Below, piece after piece: positions 6,568-15,319 of a stretch of 57,401 nucleotides of DNA; the stretch's first letter is position 1, and every line of letters begins with the position of its first letter. The notes beneath the pieces were generated by a model. That model worked only from the letters and a program-made list of their open reading frames with translations. It was not told the DNA's origin and made no database searches. Source of the DNA: Granulosicoccaceae sp. 1_MG-2023 (GTDB lineage: Bacteria; Pseudomonadota; Gammaproteobacteria; Granulosicoccales; Granulosicoccaceae); NCBI GenBank assembly GCA_030546905.1, contig JAUOPI010000022.1, positions 1-57,401 on the forward strand, written 5' to 3'. The position numbers were made by a program, and so were the translations under genes.

Positions 6568-9500
6568 CTATTCAACCCGGAAGGTATAGCTGGCAGCCAG
6601 CTCGTAGGTATCGTCGTAAAAGATACGCGCTTCGTACTCGCCGGCCGGCAGATAGCTGCCGTCGAAGACCAGCTCACCGGAGACCGGGCTTTCGGCGGTA
6701 CCGCTCTGAGTGCCGTTGGTGTAGTTCCAGAGCACCATCTCCCAGACCTCGGCGCCGGCCGGACTGATGCAAACCCAGTCCGTACCATTTCCCGGCGCCT
6801 GATCAAAGCTGACGATCACATCCTCGCCTTCAGCATAGACGTCTTTGTCTGTGATCACCGGTTCACCGACCGGCGCTTCGCTGATGGAGAAGCTGTGGCG
6901 CGCCTGCACCGTGTTGCCGTCATTAAAGAACAAGCGGGCTTCGAAGTCACCAATACCAATGTACTCACTGTAGAAGCTCACCGTACCGGAGACCGGCCCT
7001 TCATCCGAGGCGGTCTGGGTGCCGTTGGTGTAGATCCACATCAGCATCTGACCGTCGGGGCTGCCGGCCGGCGCAATGCTGATCCAGTCTGCACCACCGC
7101 CCGGCAGATCGCTGAAGTTGACCACAACCTTGTCACCGGCGCCATAAAGCGTTTGGGTGGTTTCGAGCGAGGCCACCGGCTGATCGGTGATCTCGAAGGT
7201 CACACGGTTAACCGCTTCAGAGCCGTCGTTAAGGAACACGCGCGCTTCGAACTCACCGACACCGATGTATTCGCTGTAGAAGCTCACGCTGCCTTCGGTC
7301 GGCCCTTCCTCAGCCACCGTCTGGGTGCCGTGGGCGTAGATCCACATGCGCATCTCACCATCCGGCGAGCCGACCGGCGCAATACTGATCCAGTCCGCAC
7401 CACTGCCCGGCAAGCCGCTGAAGTTCACTTCAACCTGTTCGCCGGCCTCATAGACTGCTTTGCTGGTGGTCAGCTGCGCAGTCGGTGCCTCGGTGACAGT
7501 AAATGTCGTGCGGGCGCTGGCTTCGGTGCCATCGTTGGCGAAATAGCGCGCTTCGAACTCACCGACACCGATGTACTCGCTGTAGAAGCTCACCGAGCCT
7601 TCCAGCGGGCCTTCATTGGCGACAGTCTGGGTGCCATGGGTGTAAATCCACATGCGCATCTCGGCATCCGGCGAACCGACCGGCGCGATGCTGATCCAGT
7701 CCGCACCACTGCCCTCAGCGTTACTGAAGAAGACCTCAACGGTATCGCCGAACACATAGCTCTGCGCGGATGTCGACAGTTCTGTCTCGGGCGCGGCCGC
7801 CTCAGTGACTTCAAACGCCACCCGGGTTGTCGGCACGGAAGAACCGTTGAGGAACAAGCGTGCCTCGTAATCGCCTATACCGATGTACTCGCTGTAGAAG
7901 CCCAGACGGCCTTCGACCGGCCCTTCGGCAGTGACGGTTTGCGTGCCGTTGGTGTACAGCCACATATTGAGCTGGCCGTCCGGCGAACCGACCGGGGCGA
8001 TACTGACCCAATCATCACCGGCAGGCGCTTCGATACCGGCAAAGTCGATATACACGCGCTCACCCATGGTGTAGACAGGTTTGCTGCTGGCAAAGCTACC
8101 GGCAAAGGCTTCAGCTTCGGTTTCCGACGCATCCCCGGACTCTGACTCCGCATCGCTGCCGTCCTCTTCAGGCGCGACCTCTTCTGCAGTGTCTTCTTCC
8201 TCTTCAGCCTCAGTTTCTGAACCTGCCAGGTCCTTATCCGGTGACGGCAGTGTGACCAGCTCATCGCCGGTATTGCCGGCTACGGTTTCTTCCTCAGTGG
8301 CGTCGTCATCGCTGTCACTGCCGGCAGTGTCGTCTTCAGTGCCATCGGTGTCGCTCTGTGCGACCTCATCTTCCTCCTCTTCACCGACGCTCTCCGGGGC
8401 CGCTGCAGCGATGACCGAAGCATCGGCTTCAACTGTCAGATCAATCACATAGGTATCGACCGAGCCTGAGTCATACCAGTCACTGCTAAACAGAATCCGC
8501 GTGCCGGAGGGACTGATAACCGGGTGCGGCTCGCCGAAATACGGTGCCGTGTAACCCGACGCATTTTCAGCGTCCTTGGCATAGGTACGTGTGTGCGCCA
8601 GGCGGCAGGTTTGCGGATCATCTTCATCGGCAAACGTCAGCGAGACCTCGGAAAACAAGGTCGGCGCAGGCTTGTTGTTAGAGAAGTACCCGAAGCTGCC
8701 GTAACCGATGGTCGACATCGCCACCCAGCCGGGCGCGCCTTCGCTGATGGCCGACAGATGCGTGCCGCTTTGCGGATAAGACCAGCCGGTATCCGGGCCG
8801 ACGACCACACGGCAATCGCCGGTTTCGACGTCATTGACCACAATGGAGCCGACACCGTCGGAGCCGTCACAGCCGCCTTCATAGGGGTCGTAAGACGCGC
8901 TGTAGAAGGCATCGTGACCATTGGGCAGGCGTCCGACTGAGCTGTGTTCGGGGTTCGGCACGTTGTAACGTGTGCCGTTGCTGTCGACGAACGAGTTGTA
9001 GGCCTGATCAATCTGGCGTACCAGATTGCCGTCCCAATCGAGCACCGCACCCTGCAGCAGCATATAGCGGTTGCTCGGCGTCGCAGCCGCCGCTGCGGTG
9101 TAAGCGAAGTTATAGTCGAGGCCGTATTGATTCAGCGTCGGGTCGATGGTGACCTGTGCACTGACCTCACCGGTGTGCACATTGACCAGAAACGTACGGT
9201 CGCTGGTCGTGCCTTCAAAAGCGTTGTTGTTACAGCGCACGCCGACATGATCGCCGTAAATGGCCTGCACGTCATAGCCTGCGATCGCGGAGCCGCCGGC
9301 CGATTCCGGATGACCGCAGATCTGGCCCAGATCGGTTACCACCTGTTTCTCGCCGGTTTCGACGTTGTAGCGCACCAGCGTGTCGTAGTAGGCATCGGTG
9401 ACCGGGTACTTCTGGATATAAAACAGATGGTTGGCGCTTTGCGGATCCCAGAACACCTCTTCCAGATCCGATACGACTATATCCAGCTTGCGGATATGCT

Positions 9501-9834
9501 CGTAAGTCCGGCCGTCATACAGGTGATGTGCCGCGCCTTCCGTGCCCGTATGATAGAGCACCAGATAGCTTTCATCGATATTCCAGGCCTGTACGGTGTT
9601 GTACATGGTTTTCACCACACCGCCGGATTTGGCGTTGGTGATGCGTGTTACCGCTGAACCGAATACCGGATCCGTATAGGTTTCCATATACGCCGGTTTG
9701 TCCATATACGGCACGCTACGTTCTTCACGATCGCTGACTCTGCCGTCGCAAAAAGCGGCATCCGCGGCGAACAACGGCGACGCCATTGCCCCACCCAATG
9801 CCACCGCGACAAGCGATACCACGTTGTGTTTCAT
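6568..9834 (-). CDS. Large secreted protein: propeller-like head, acidic linker, five Ig-like repeats
   Basis: The 1088-residue product has a signal peptide (about residues 1-23, ending PLFA/ADA). Residues 30-470 look like a beta-propeller of the TolB/oligogalacturonate-lyase kind, with the late motif EPHPVISPSGTRILFSS. A very acidic linker follows (about 475-575, Glu/Asp/Ser/Thr). Five repeats of about 100 residues (583-1088) follow, each with YxxGxxVxVxF, DWISIAPVGSPDG and FYSEYIGxGxFEARxF. Repeats 1-4 are nearly identical in their core; the fifth is divergent and ends the protein. I chose the ATG at 9834 because GGAG sits 9 bases upstream and the signal peptide follows directly; an ATG at 9840 is the alternative. 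A carbohydrate-binding or surface role is inferred from architecture only. Confidence 0.85.
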   Translation of the reverse strand: MKHNVVSLVAVALGGAMASPLFAADAAFCDGRVSDREERSVPYMDKPAYMETYTDPVFGSAVTRITNAKSGGVVKTMYNTVQAWNIDESYLVLYHTGTEGAAHHLYDGRTYEHIRKLDIVVSDLEEVFWDPQSANHLFYIQKYPVTDAYYDTLVRYNVETGEKQVVTDLGQICGHPESAGGSAIAGYDVQAIYGDHVGVRCNNNAFEGTTSDRTFLVNVHTGEVSAQVTIDPTLNQYGLDYNFAYTAAAAATPSNRYMLLQGAVLDWDGNLVRQIDQAYNSFVDSNGTRYNVPNPEHSSVGRLPNGHDAFYSASYDPYEGGCDGSDGVGSIVVNDVETGDCRVVVGPDTGWSYPQSGTHLSAISEGAPGWVAMSTIGYGSFGYFSNNKPAPTLFSEVSLTFADEDDPQTCRLAHTRTYAKDAENASGYTAPYFGEPHPVISPSGTRILFSSDWYDSGSVDTYVIDLTVEADASVIAAAAPESVGEEEEDEVAQSDTDGTEDDTAGSDSDDDATEEETVAGNTGDELVTLPSPDKDLAGSETEAEEEEDTAEEVAPEEDGSDAESESGDASETEAEAFAGSFASSKPVYTMGERVYIDFAGIEAPAGDDWVSIAPVGSPDGQLNMWLYTNGTQTVTAEGPVEGRLGFYSEYIGIGDYEARLFLNGSSVPTTRVAFEVTEAAAPETELSTSAQSYVFGDTVEVFFSNAEGSGADWISIAPVGSPDAEMRMWIYTHGTQTVANEGPLEGSVSFYSEYIGVGEFEARYFANDGTEASARTTFTVTEAPTAQLTTSKAVYEAGEQVEVNFSGLPGSGADWISIAPVGSPDGEMRMWIYAHGTQTVAEEGPTEGSVSFYSEYIGVGEFEARVFLNDGSEAVNRVTFEITDQPVASLETTQTLYGAGDKVVVNFSDLPGGGADWISIAPAGSPDGQMLMWIYTNGTQTASDEGPVSGTVSFYSEYIGIGDFEARLFFNDGNTVQARHSFSISEAPVGEPVITDKDVYAEGEDVIVSFDQAPGNGTDWVCISPAGAEVWEMVLWNYTNGTQSGTAESPVSGELVFDGSYLPAGEYEARIFYDDTYELAASYTFRVE
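6571..8094 (-). repeat. Five tandem coding repeats of about 303 bases
   Basis: The repeats lie inside the secreted protein gene and encode the Ig-like domains. DNA identity is high around the segment for FYSEYIG and DWISIAP, which appears at about 300-base intervals (near 6960, 7270, 7570 and 7880). Recombination between copies could change domain number. Confidence 0.8.
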
Positions 9835-10294
9835 TGTCATTTCTCCACCAAAATTAGAATTCCGCACGCACAGTTCCTTCGTGCGCGCGGAAGCGGGTAC
9901 GCAGGTACGCGGGTGACATTGCAAACACGTGTCCACTTAGCGGTGAAAACAGACGAAATGTATTTTTTTGTGTACTCAGACAGAAAAACCGGCCTGACAC
10001 AGGCGTATTTGACAGGCATGCCTGACAGCGGTCGTTGATTTCGTGCCGATTCTGACCCGGACAGCGGAAATAACCCGGGCATGCGCAAGCCGTCCCTCCT
10101 CCACAGCCAGCAGTGTTTTGTGAACCCGTTCGCCCCTGAACGTGGTTTTTCTGGCGCAAATGCCTGTCTTTTGTCACCAATTGTTAAATCTGCGGGTGAG
10201 CTTGGCGCTTGTCAGTCCGCAGTACGGGACTTAGAGTCGGGTGTTTTCCGTTTGCGGCGCAGCGCGCCGTGTCCGATCTGACTCAGGAGGCACT
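9835..10294. other. Divergent intergenic region, 460 bases, no gene
   Basis: No convincing coding frame is present. The region must hold the promoter of the minus-strand secreted protein; I could not pick one with confidence. It contains the perfect 12-bp palindrome CAGGCATGCCTG at 10013-10024 and an AT-rich tract at 9958-9972. The plus-strand promoter for the dehydrogenase is listed separately. Confidence 0.6.
10209..10237 (+). promoter_or_regulatory. Promoter candidate for the 3-hydroxyacyl-CoA dehydrogenase
   Basis: TTGTCA at 10209-10214 and TAGAGT at 10232-10237 with a 17-base spacer. AGGAGG then stands at 10284-10289, just before the ATG at 10295. Confidence 0.42.
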
Positions 10295-11608
10295 ATGACC
10301 CGCACAATCTCCCGCATCGCCGTTATCGGCGCCGGAACGATGGGCGCCGGCATCGCCGGTGTTTGCGCCAAGGCCGGCTTGCCGGTGGTTCTGCTCGACC
10401 TTCAACCGGGGGCAGCCGCCGCGGCCATTGAACGTCTGACCGGCGGTTCACGACCGGTGCTCAGCGATGAGGAAGCCGCCCGCATCACACCCGGCAATCT
10501 GAACGACGACCTGGCGCTGGTCAGCGATGCCGACTGGCTTTGCGAAGTGATTGTGGAAAAAACCGGTCCGAAGCGGGAACTGTTCCGCACGCTCGATAAG
10601 GTGCGCAAACCCGGTTCCATACTGAGCAGCAACACATCCGGCATTCCGCTGCGTGACATCAGCGCAGATATGCCTGAGGCGGTGCGCCGCGATATTGCGA
10701 TCACGCACTTCTTCAATCCGGTGCATCTGATGAAACTGGTCGAACTGGTGCCCGGCGAAGAAACCGCCCCTGATGTGATCCCGACGCTGGCCGCGTTTAT
10801 TCAGAACCACCTCGGCAAGGGGCCGGTCTACGCCAAGGACACCATCAACTTTATCGGCAACCGGATCGGCTGTTTCTGGTTACTGGCCGGTCTGCACGAA
10901 GCCCTGCCCTATCTGCAACAGGGACTGAGTATCGAAAAAGCCGATGCCCTGCTCGGCGAACCGGTCGGCCTGCCGGCTACCGGCTTTTTCGGTCTGCATG
11001 ACCTGATCGGGCTGGACATTATGGAGAGCATCGCAAACAACCTGAAAGCCGGTCTGCCTGAAGGCGATGCCGGCCTGCCCTACGCGACCTTCCCGCCGGC
11101 GGTGCAAGCGATGTTCGAAGCCGGCCAGCTGGGACGCAAAACCGGCGCCGGGTTTTACAAGCTCGAACGCCATGCCGACGGCAGCAAACAGATGATGGTC
11201 TTCAATCCGCTGACTGCAAGCTGGGCTGAGGCGGCTGCGGTCAGCCTGAGCGCGACCGAGCAGGATTTTGCAAGTCTGGTACAGGACAAAAGCACAAGCG
11301 GCGAGTTCGTGCGCGCGATGATGTTGCCAACCCTGGCTTATGCGGCGGATCTGGTGCCGCAAATTGCCGACGATATCGTCAACGTGGACCGCGCCATGCG
11401 CTGGGGATTTAACTGGCAGAAAGGCCCGTTTGAACTGATTGATGTGCTCGGCGCAGGCACTTTTGCCGAACTCTGTCAGGCGGCCAGCAAACCGGTGCCG
11501 TCGATGGTCAGCAAGCTTCTGGCGGCCGGCGCCGACAGCTTCTATAAAGACGCCGGCCGGCGCTATTTCGGCGTCGACAGCGAGTGGCACGACGTACCAC
11601 AAGCCTGA
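10295..11608 (+). CDS. 3-hydroxyacyl-CoA dehydrogenase
   Basis: The 437-residue NAD-dependent enzyme oxidises 3-hydroxyacyl-CoA to 3-ketoacyl-CoA in fatty-acid or related acyl-CoA breakdown. The Rossmann motif GAGTMGAGIAG is at about residues 11-21. The catalytic His is in ITHFFNPVHLMKLVE. A C-terminal dehydrogenase domain and a second, shorter copy follow. There is no crotonase domain, so this is a stand-alone dehydrogenase and not a FadB-type fusion. The start is set by AGGAGG upstream; the open frame extends 54 bases further but without support. The thiolase at 13578 could catalyse the next step, although the two genes are separated by a ClC gene on the other strand. Confidence 0.93.
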   Translation: MTRTISRIAVIGAGTMGAGIAGVCAKAGLPVVLLDLQPGAAAAAIERLTGGSRPVLSDEEAARITPGNLNDDLALVSDADWLCEVIVEKTGPKRELFRTLDKVRKPGSILSSNTSGIPLRDISADMPEAVRRDIAITHFFNPVHLMKLVELVPGEETAPDVIPTLAAFIQNHLGKGPVYAKDTINFIGNRIGCFWLLAGLHEALPYLQQGLSIEKADALLGEPVGLPATGFFGLHDLIGLDIMESIANNLKAGLPEGDAGLPYATFPPAVQAMFEAGQLGRKTGAGFYKLERHADGSKQMMVFNPLTASWAEAAAVSLSATEQDFASLVQDKSTSGEFVRAMMLPTLAYAADLVPQIADDIVNVDRAMRWGFNWQKGPFELIDVLGAGTFAELCQAASKPVPSMVSKLLAAGADSFYKDAGRRYFGVDSEWHDVPQA

Positions 11609-11614
11609 CACCTA

Positions 11615-11650
11615 ACTGAGGATGCCGGCAGCATTGCCGGTATCCTCAGT
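11615..11650. terminator. Strong hairpin between convergent genes
   Basis: A 16-bp stem (11615-11630 with 11635-11650, one G-T pair) and a 4-base loop overlap the stop codon of the ClC gene. There is no T-run, so it may block transcription only partly or protect 3' ends. Confidence 0.6.
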
Positions 11651-13424
11651 TCACGCCGAACTCTTCGGCGCGTGCCGCACGGATCACGTTATAGTAGCTG
11701 CGCAGCACATCATCCCGGAATACAACCCCGCGTAAGACCGAAGGCAACTCGTCCCGGTCTTCAACCACCGGCATATAGTCCATATCGTTCTCGGCCATTT
11801 CCTGCAAGGCTGCTACCAGGTTGGTCTGCACACCGATACAGCGGTTCGCCGGGCCAAGCACATCACGGGCCGGCGTATCAAAACCGTGCTCGATGGATTC
11901 GGCAACCAGCATACGCAGATTGGCGCTGCCGACAAAACAATCCTCAGCATCGGTGAGTATGGCTATGCGGTTGCGCTCGGCACTGAGCTGACGTTGGACG
12001 TCGATGATTTTGTCTTCATCCGCGATCTTCGTGTAGCTCTGCTTGACCAGGCTTTCGATGGTTCTGGTGCGCAGCAGGGACTGATCCCGGCCGCTGGTGA
12101 TATTGACCCCGCGCCGGCTCAGTTGCCAACGGAAGTAAGAGGTGTGCGGTGACAGCTGCATGACTGTACTGGCCATGGCGGCGGCCAGCATCACGGCAAT
12201 CGTCACCTCGTAGTTGGCGGTCAGTTCAAAGACAATCAGCACGGTCGAGATCGGCGCTCCGAGCATCGCCGAGGCCAGCGCGCCCATACCGACAATCGCA
12301 TAAGCCCCCTGCGAGGACAGCGGCATCAGCGGATTGAGCAGCGCCCAGATCAACGCCCCGACCAGCGCACCGAACACCAGCGACGGGGTAAAAACCCCGC
12401 CGGCAAAACCACTGCCCAGCGCCATCGCCGTGGCAACAGTCCGGGTCAGCAGAACCGACAACAAAAACAGCGGCAGCATCTGCCCGTGCAACGCCATCTC
12501 GATCGACTGATAGCCGCTGCCCATGGCATGCGGCATCCACACGCCCAGGGTGCCGATCAGCACACCGGCCAGCGCCGGCTGCAACCAGTTGACCACCGGT
12601 GTAAAAGCCCACATATCCTGAATCCACCGGACCAGAAAGATCAGCGCCAGAACAAACAACGCACAGCTGATACCGACCACCCCGAAGACCGGCAACTCCC
12701 AGTGGCTGCTGAGGGTAAAGCTGGAAAAATCAAAGACCTGATCGCTGCCGTAAAACGAGCGCCGCACAATAACCGAGGCCGCCGAGGCCAGCACCACCGG
12801 CGCAAACACGCGCATGGTGTAGTAGCCGACCACCACTTCAAGCGCGAACAGCACCCCGGCAATCGGCGCATTAAACGAGGCCGTCACCGCCGCGGCGGCA
12901 CCGCAGCCGAGCAAGGTCAGTGAATCGGACTGGCTGAAACCCAGCTTCCCGGCAATCCAGGCACTGATCGAGGCGCCGATATGCACCGCCGGCCCCTCAC
13001 GCCCGACCGGCGCGCCCGAACCGAGCGACACCGCAGCGGCCACGGCGGCACTGACGCCGGAGCGCACATCCATGCGCGCGCCCCGCACCGCACAGGCTTC
13101 GATCACGTCGGCAATGCCGTGATAACGCTTGCCGTGCACAAAGCGCAGCAACAGGCCGACCAGCAGGCCGCCGAGCGCCGGCGCCAGCACCACCAGCCAG
13201 AGCGGACTCTGCATCACAATGCTGGCGAAATCGGCTTCCGAGGCCCGCCCGAAAAAGGCCCGCTGCACGGCCCCGATCATTTCGATCAGGCCGATGGTGG
13301 CCAGCCCGACCAGTAAACCGACCAGTGCGGCAAGCGCAAAAAAACGCCCCCGCTGGCTGATATTGGACTCGTAATAGGGCTTCAGACGCCGCACCACCGT
13401 CTTCTGCACCGGCCGTTTATTCAT
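11646..13424 (-). CDS. ClC-family chloride channel with C-terminal CBS pair
   Basis: The 592-residue membrane protein has the ClC fold: GREGPAVHIG, with the gating glutamate, and GFAGGVFTPSLVFG are clear. A cytosolic pair of CBS domains (about residues 440-585) follows and may sense nucleotides. Aligned by eye to E. coli ClcA, the proton glutamate (Glu203) is Val in LFALEVVVG, the residue found in true channels, and the first filter motif GSGIP is replaced by YHGIA. It may therefore conduct anions passively instead of exchanging Cl- for H+. The ATG at 13424 has GGAG 6 bases upstream; a longer frame to 13454 lacks support. Confidence 0.92.
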   Translation of the reverse strand: MNKRPVQKTVVRRLKPYYESNISQRGRFFALAALVGLLVGLATIGLIEMIGAVQRAFFGRASEADFASIVMQSPLWLVVLAPALGGLLVGLLLRFVHGKRYHGIADVIEACAVRGARMDVRSGVSAAVAAAVSLGSGAPVGREGPAVHIGASISAWIAGKLGFSQSDSLTLLGCGAAAAVTASFNAPIAGVLFALEVVVGYYTMRVFAPVVLASAASVIVRRSFYGSDQVFDFSSFTLSSHWELPVFGVVGISCALFVLALIFLVRWIQDMWAFTPVVNWLQPALAGVLIGTLGVWMPHAMGSGYQSIEMALHGQMLPLFLLSVLLTRTVATAMALGSGFAGGVFTPSLVFGALVGALIWALLNPLMPLSSQGAYAIVGMGALASAMLGAPISTVLIVFELTANYEVTIAVMLAAAMASTVMQLSPHTSYFRWQLSRRGVNITSGRDQSLLRTRTIESLVKQSYTKIADEDKIIDVQRQLSAERNRIAILTDAEDCFVGSANLRMLVAESIEHGFDTPARDVLGPANRCIGVQTNLVAALQEMAENDMDYMPVVEDRDELPSVLRGVVFRDDVLRSYYNVIRAARAEEFGVN

Positions 13425-13472
13425 GCAAACTCCGCAAACTGTCGCTCCTGCCACTGAGCATCTCTATCCACT

Positions 13473-13501
13473 TTGACCCGCTTACCCGCTCCGCACATAA
13501 G
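13473..13501 (+). promoter_or_regulatory. Promoter candidate for the thiolase
   Basis: TTGACC at 13473-13478 and CATAAG at 13496-13501 with a 17-base spacer, 76 bases before the start codon. Confidence 0.45.
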
Positions 13502-13577
13502 TGGTAAAACGGGACTACTGCAGCGTAGCTACGCCTTCCGCATACCAAAACCACAACATAATAATGAGAGGAAACCC

Positions 13578-14765
13578 ATGACCGCTAATCAGGAAATCTA
13601 TGTACTCAGTGCCGTGCGAACTGCCATCGGCAGTTACGGCGGCGGTTTGAAAGATGTCCCCACGGTTGATCTTGCCGCTCTGGTGGTGAAAAACGCCGTC
13701 GAGCGCGCCGGCGTCGAACCCGCCAGCGTCGGTCATGTGGTCATAGGCCATGTCATCCACACCGACCCGCGTGATATGTATATCGGCCGCGTCGCCGCGG
13801 TAAACGGCGGCCTGCCGGTCGAAACACCCGCTTTCACCTGTAACCGCCTGTGCGGCAGCGGACTGCAGGCCATTGTCTCGGCCGCCCAGCAAATCCAGAC
13901 CGGACACAGTGAGATTACCATTGCCGGCGGTGCCGAGAACATGAGCCGCAGCATGTACTGGATGCCGGCGGCCCGCTGGGGCGCCCGCATGGCCGATACG
14001 GCAATGATCGACGCCATGGTCGGCGCCCTCACCGACCCCTTTGACAAAGTCCATATGGGGATCACGGCCGAAAATGTCGCTGAAAAATGGGGTATTTCCC
14101 GCGAAGACCAGGACGCGCTGGCCGTTCAGAGTCATCACCGCGCAGCCCAGGCCTGGGCACAAGGCCGCTTTGCCGGTCAGATCGTACCGGTCGAGATCGC
14201 CTCACGCAAAAAGACCGTCATCTTTGATCAGGACGAACACTTCCGCGCTGATGCAACGCCCGAAGGGATGGCCAAGCTGCGCCCGGTGTTCAAGAAAGAC
14301 GGCTCGGTCACCGCCGGCAATGCCTCCGGCCTGAATGATGCCGCATCCGCCCTTGTGCTGGCCAGTGGCAGTGCCGTCAACGGCAGCAACCTGAAACCGA
14401 TTGCGCGGCTGGTCGGTTACAGTCATGCCGGTGTTGAACCGGCGTATATGGGCATAGGCCCGGTGCCGGCGGTGAAAAAACTGCTCGCGCAAACCGGCCT
14501 GAGCCTGAGTGATTTCGATGTGTTTGAAGTCAACGAAGCCTTTGCTGCCCAGGCTCTGGCTGTGTGTCGTGACCTTGACCTGCCGGCCGACAAGACCAAT
14601 CCCAACGGCAGCGGTATTTCACTCGGCCATCCGGTCGGTGCAACCGGTGCGATTGTCAGCACCAAAGCCATCCACGAACTGCACCGCACTGGCGGGCGCT
14701 ACGCGCTGGTGACCATGTGCATCGGTGGCGGCCAGGGTATAGCTGCGGCCTTCGAACGGGTCTGA
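13578..14765 (+). CDS. Acetyl-CoA acetyltransferase (thiolase)
   Basis: The 395-residue thiolase condenses or cleaves acyl-CoA at the 3-keto position. The nucleophile is Cys92 in NRLCGSGLQ; the C-terminal catalytic residues lie in SLGHPVGATG and TMCIGGGQG. Length and motifs fit the biosynthetic/degradative acetyl-CoA acetyltransferase group (PhaA/AtoB-like), and the substrate range is open. The ATG has GAGAGGAAA upstream. It is transcribed alone, with its own promoter candidate and a strong terminator. Together with the dehydrogenase at 10295 it could supply two steps of acyl-CoA degradation or of hydroxybutyrate metabolism. Confidence 0.95.
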   Translation: MTANQEIYVLSAVRTAIGSYGGGLKDVPTVDLAALVVKNAVERAGVEPASVGHVVIGHVIHTDPRDMYIGRVAAVNGGLPVETPAFTCNRLCGSGLQAIVSAAQQIQTGHSEITIAGGAENMSRSMYWMPAARWGARMADTAMIDAMVGALTDPFDKVHMGITAENVAEKWGISREDQDALAVQSHHRAAQAWAQGRFAGQIVPVEIASRKKTVIFDQDEHFRADATPEGMAKLRPVFKKDGSVTAGNASGLNDAASALVLASGSAVNGSNLKPIARLVGYSHAGVEPAYMGIGPVPAVKKLLAQTGLSLSDFDVFEVNEAFAAQALAVCRDLDLPADKTNPNGSGISLGHPVGATGAIVSTKAIHELHRTGGRYALVTMCIGGGQGIAAAFERV

Positions 14766-14780
14766 GGATAACAGCCACAA

Positions 14781-14808
14781 AAAAAGCCGGGACAAGCCCG
14801 GCTTTTTT
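14781..14808. terminator. Bidirectional terminator
   Basis: AAAAAGCCGGG (14781-14791) pairs with CCCGGCTTTTT (14797-14807) around a 5-base loop, between the convergent thiolase and mscL genes. Confidence 0.93.
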
Positions 14809-14827
14809 ATGTCCGAAGCGAAAGCGC

Positions 14828-15247
14828 TCAGCTGCGTTTGAGCAGGTCGCGGATCTCTTCGAGCAAGACTTCCTGACGCGGCGGTTCGGCCGGCGCTTCG
14901 GCTTCCTGCTTGCGCATTTTGTTCAGGCTGCGAACAACCAGGAAGATGGAAAACGCCACAACAAGGAAGCTGATAACGTGGTTCAGAAACTGGCCGTAGT
15001 TGATCGTTACCGCACCGGCATCAGCGGCGGCCTTAATTGAGCTGTAAGGTCCGGCTGTTGCACCTTCTTTGATCGTGACAAACAGGTTGGAGAAATCAAT
15101 TCCACCGATCAACACACCGATCGGCGGCATAATGATGTCTGCAACCAGGCTGTTGACAATTGTTCCGAAAGCGGCACCGATGATGATACCGACAGCCATG
15201 TCGATGACGTTACCGCCCATCGCGAACTCTTTAAACTCTTTAAACAT
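14828..15247 (-). CDS. mscL: Large-conductance mechanosensitive channel
   Basis: The 139-residue inner-membrane channel opens under membrane tension and releases solutes during hypo-osmotic shock. The N-terminus [16 protein letters not shown] and the first membrane helix [15 protein letters not shown] are diagnostic. A second helix lies at about residues 86-107, and a charged C-terminal helix ends [10 protein letters not shown]. The ATG has AGGA 9 bases upstream. The length is typical. Confidence 0.97.
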   Translation of the reverse strand: MFKEFKEFAMGGNVIDMAVGIIIGAAFGTIVNSLVADIIMPPIGVLIGGIDFSNLFVTIKEGATAGPYSSIKAAADAGAVTINYGQFLNHVISFLVVAFSIFLVVRSLNKMRKQEAEAPAEPPRQEVLLEEIRDLLKRS

Positions 15248-15319
15248 TAATGTTTATCCTGAAAGTGAAAATGGTTGATAGCGGGTCGAAAACGCGTGCC
15301 CCTCCAAAGGCTAGCACAG

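Noticed and set aside
6895-8145. Long plus-strand frame opposite the Ig-repeat gene, including a Ser-rich stretch near 8081-8452
   Set aside because: It mirrors the repeats and acidic linker of the real gene, lacks a start signal and has no family features.
11646-14765. An acyl-CoA degradation operon of dehydrogenase and thiolase
   Set aside because: The genes have separate promoters and terminators, with an oppositely oriented ClC gene between them, so no operon is claimed.
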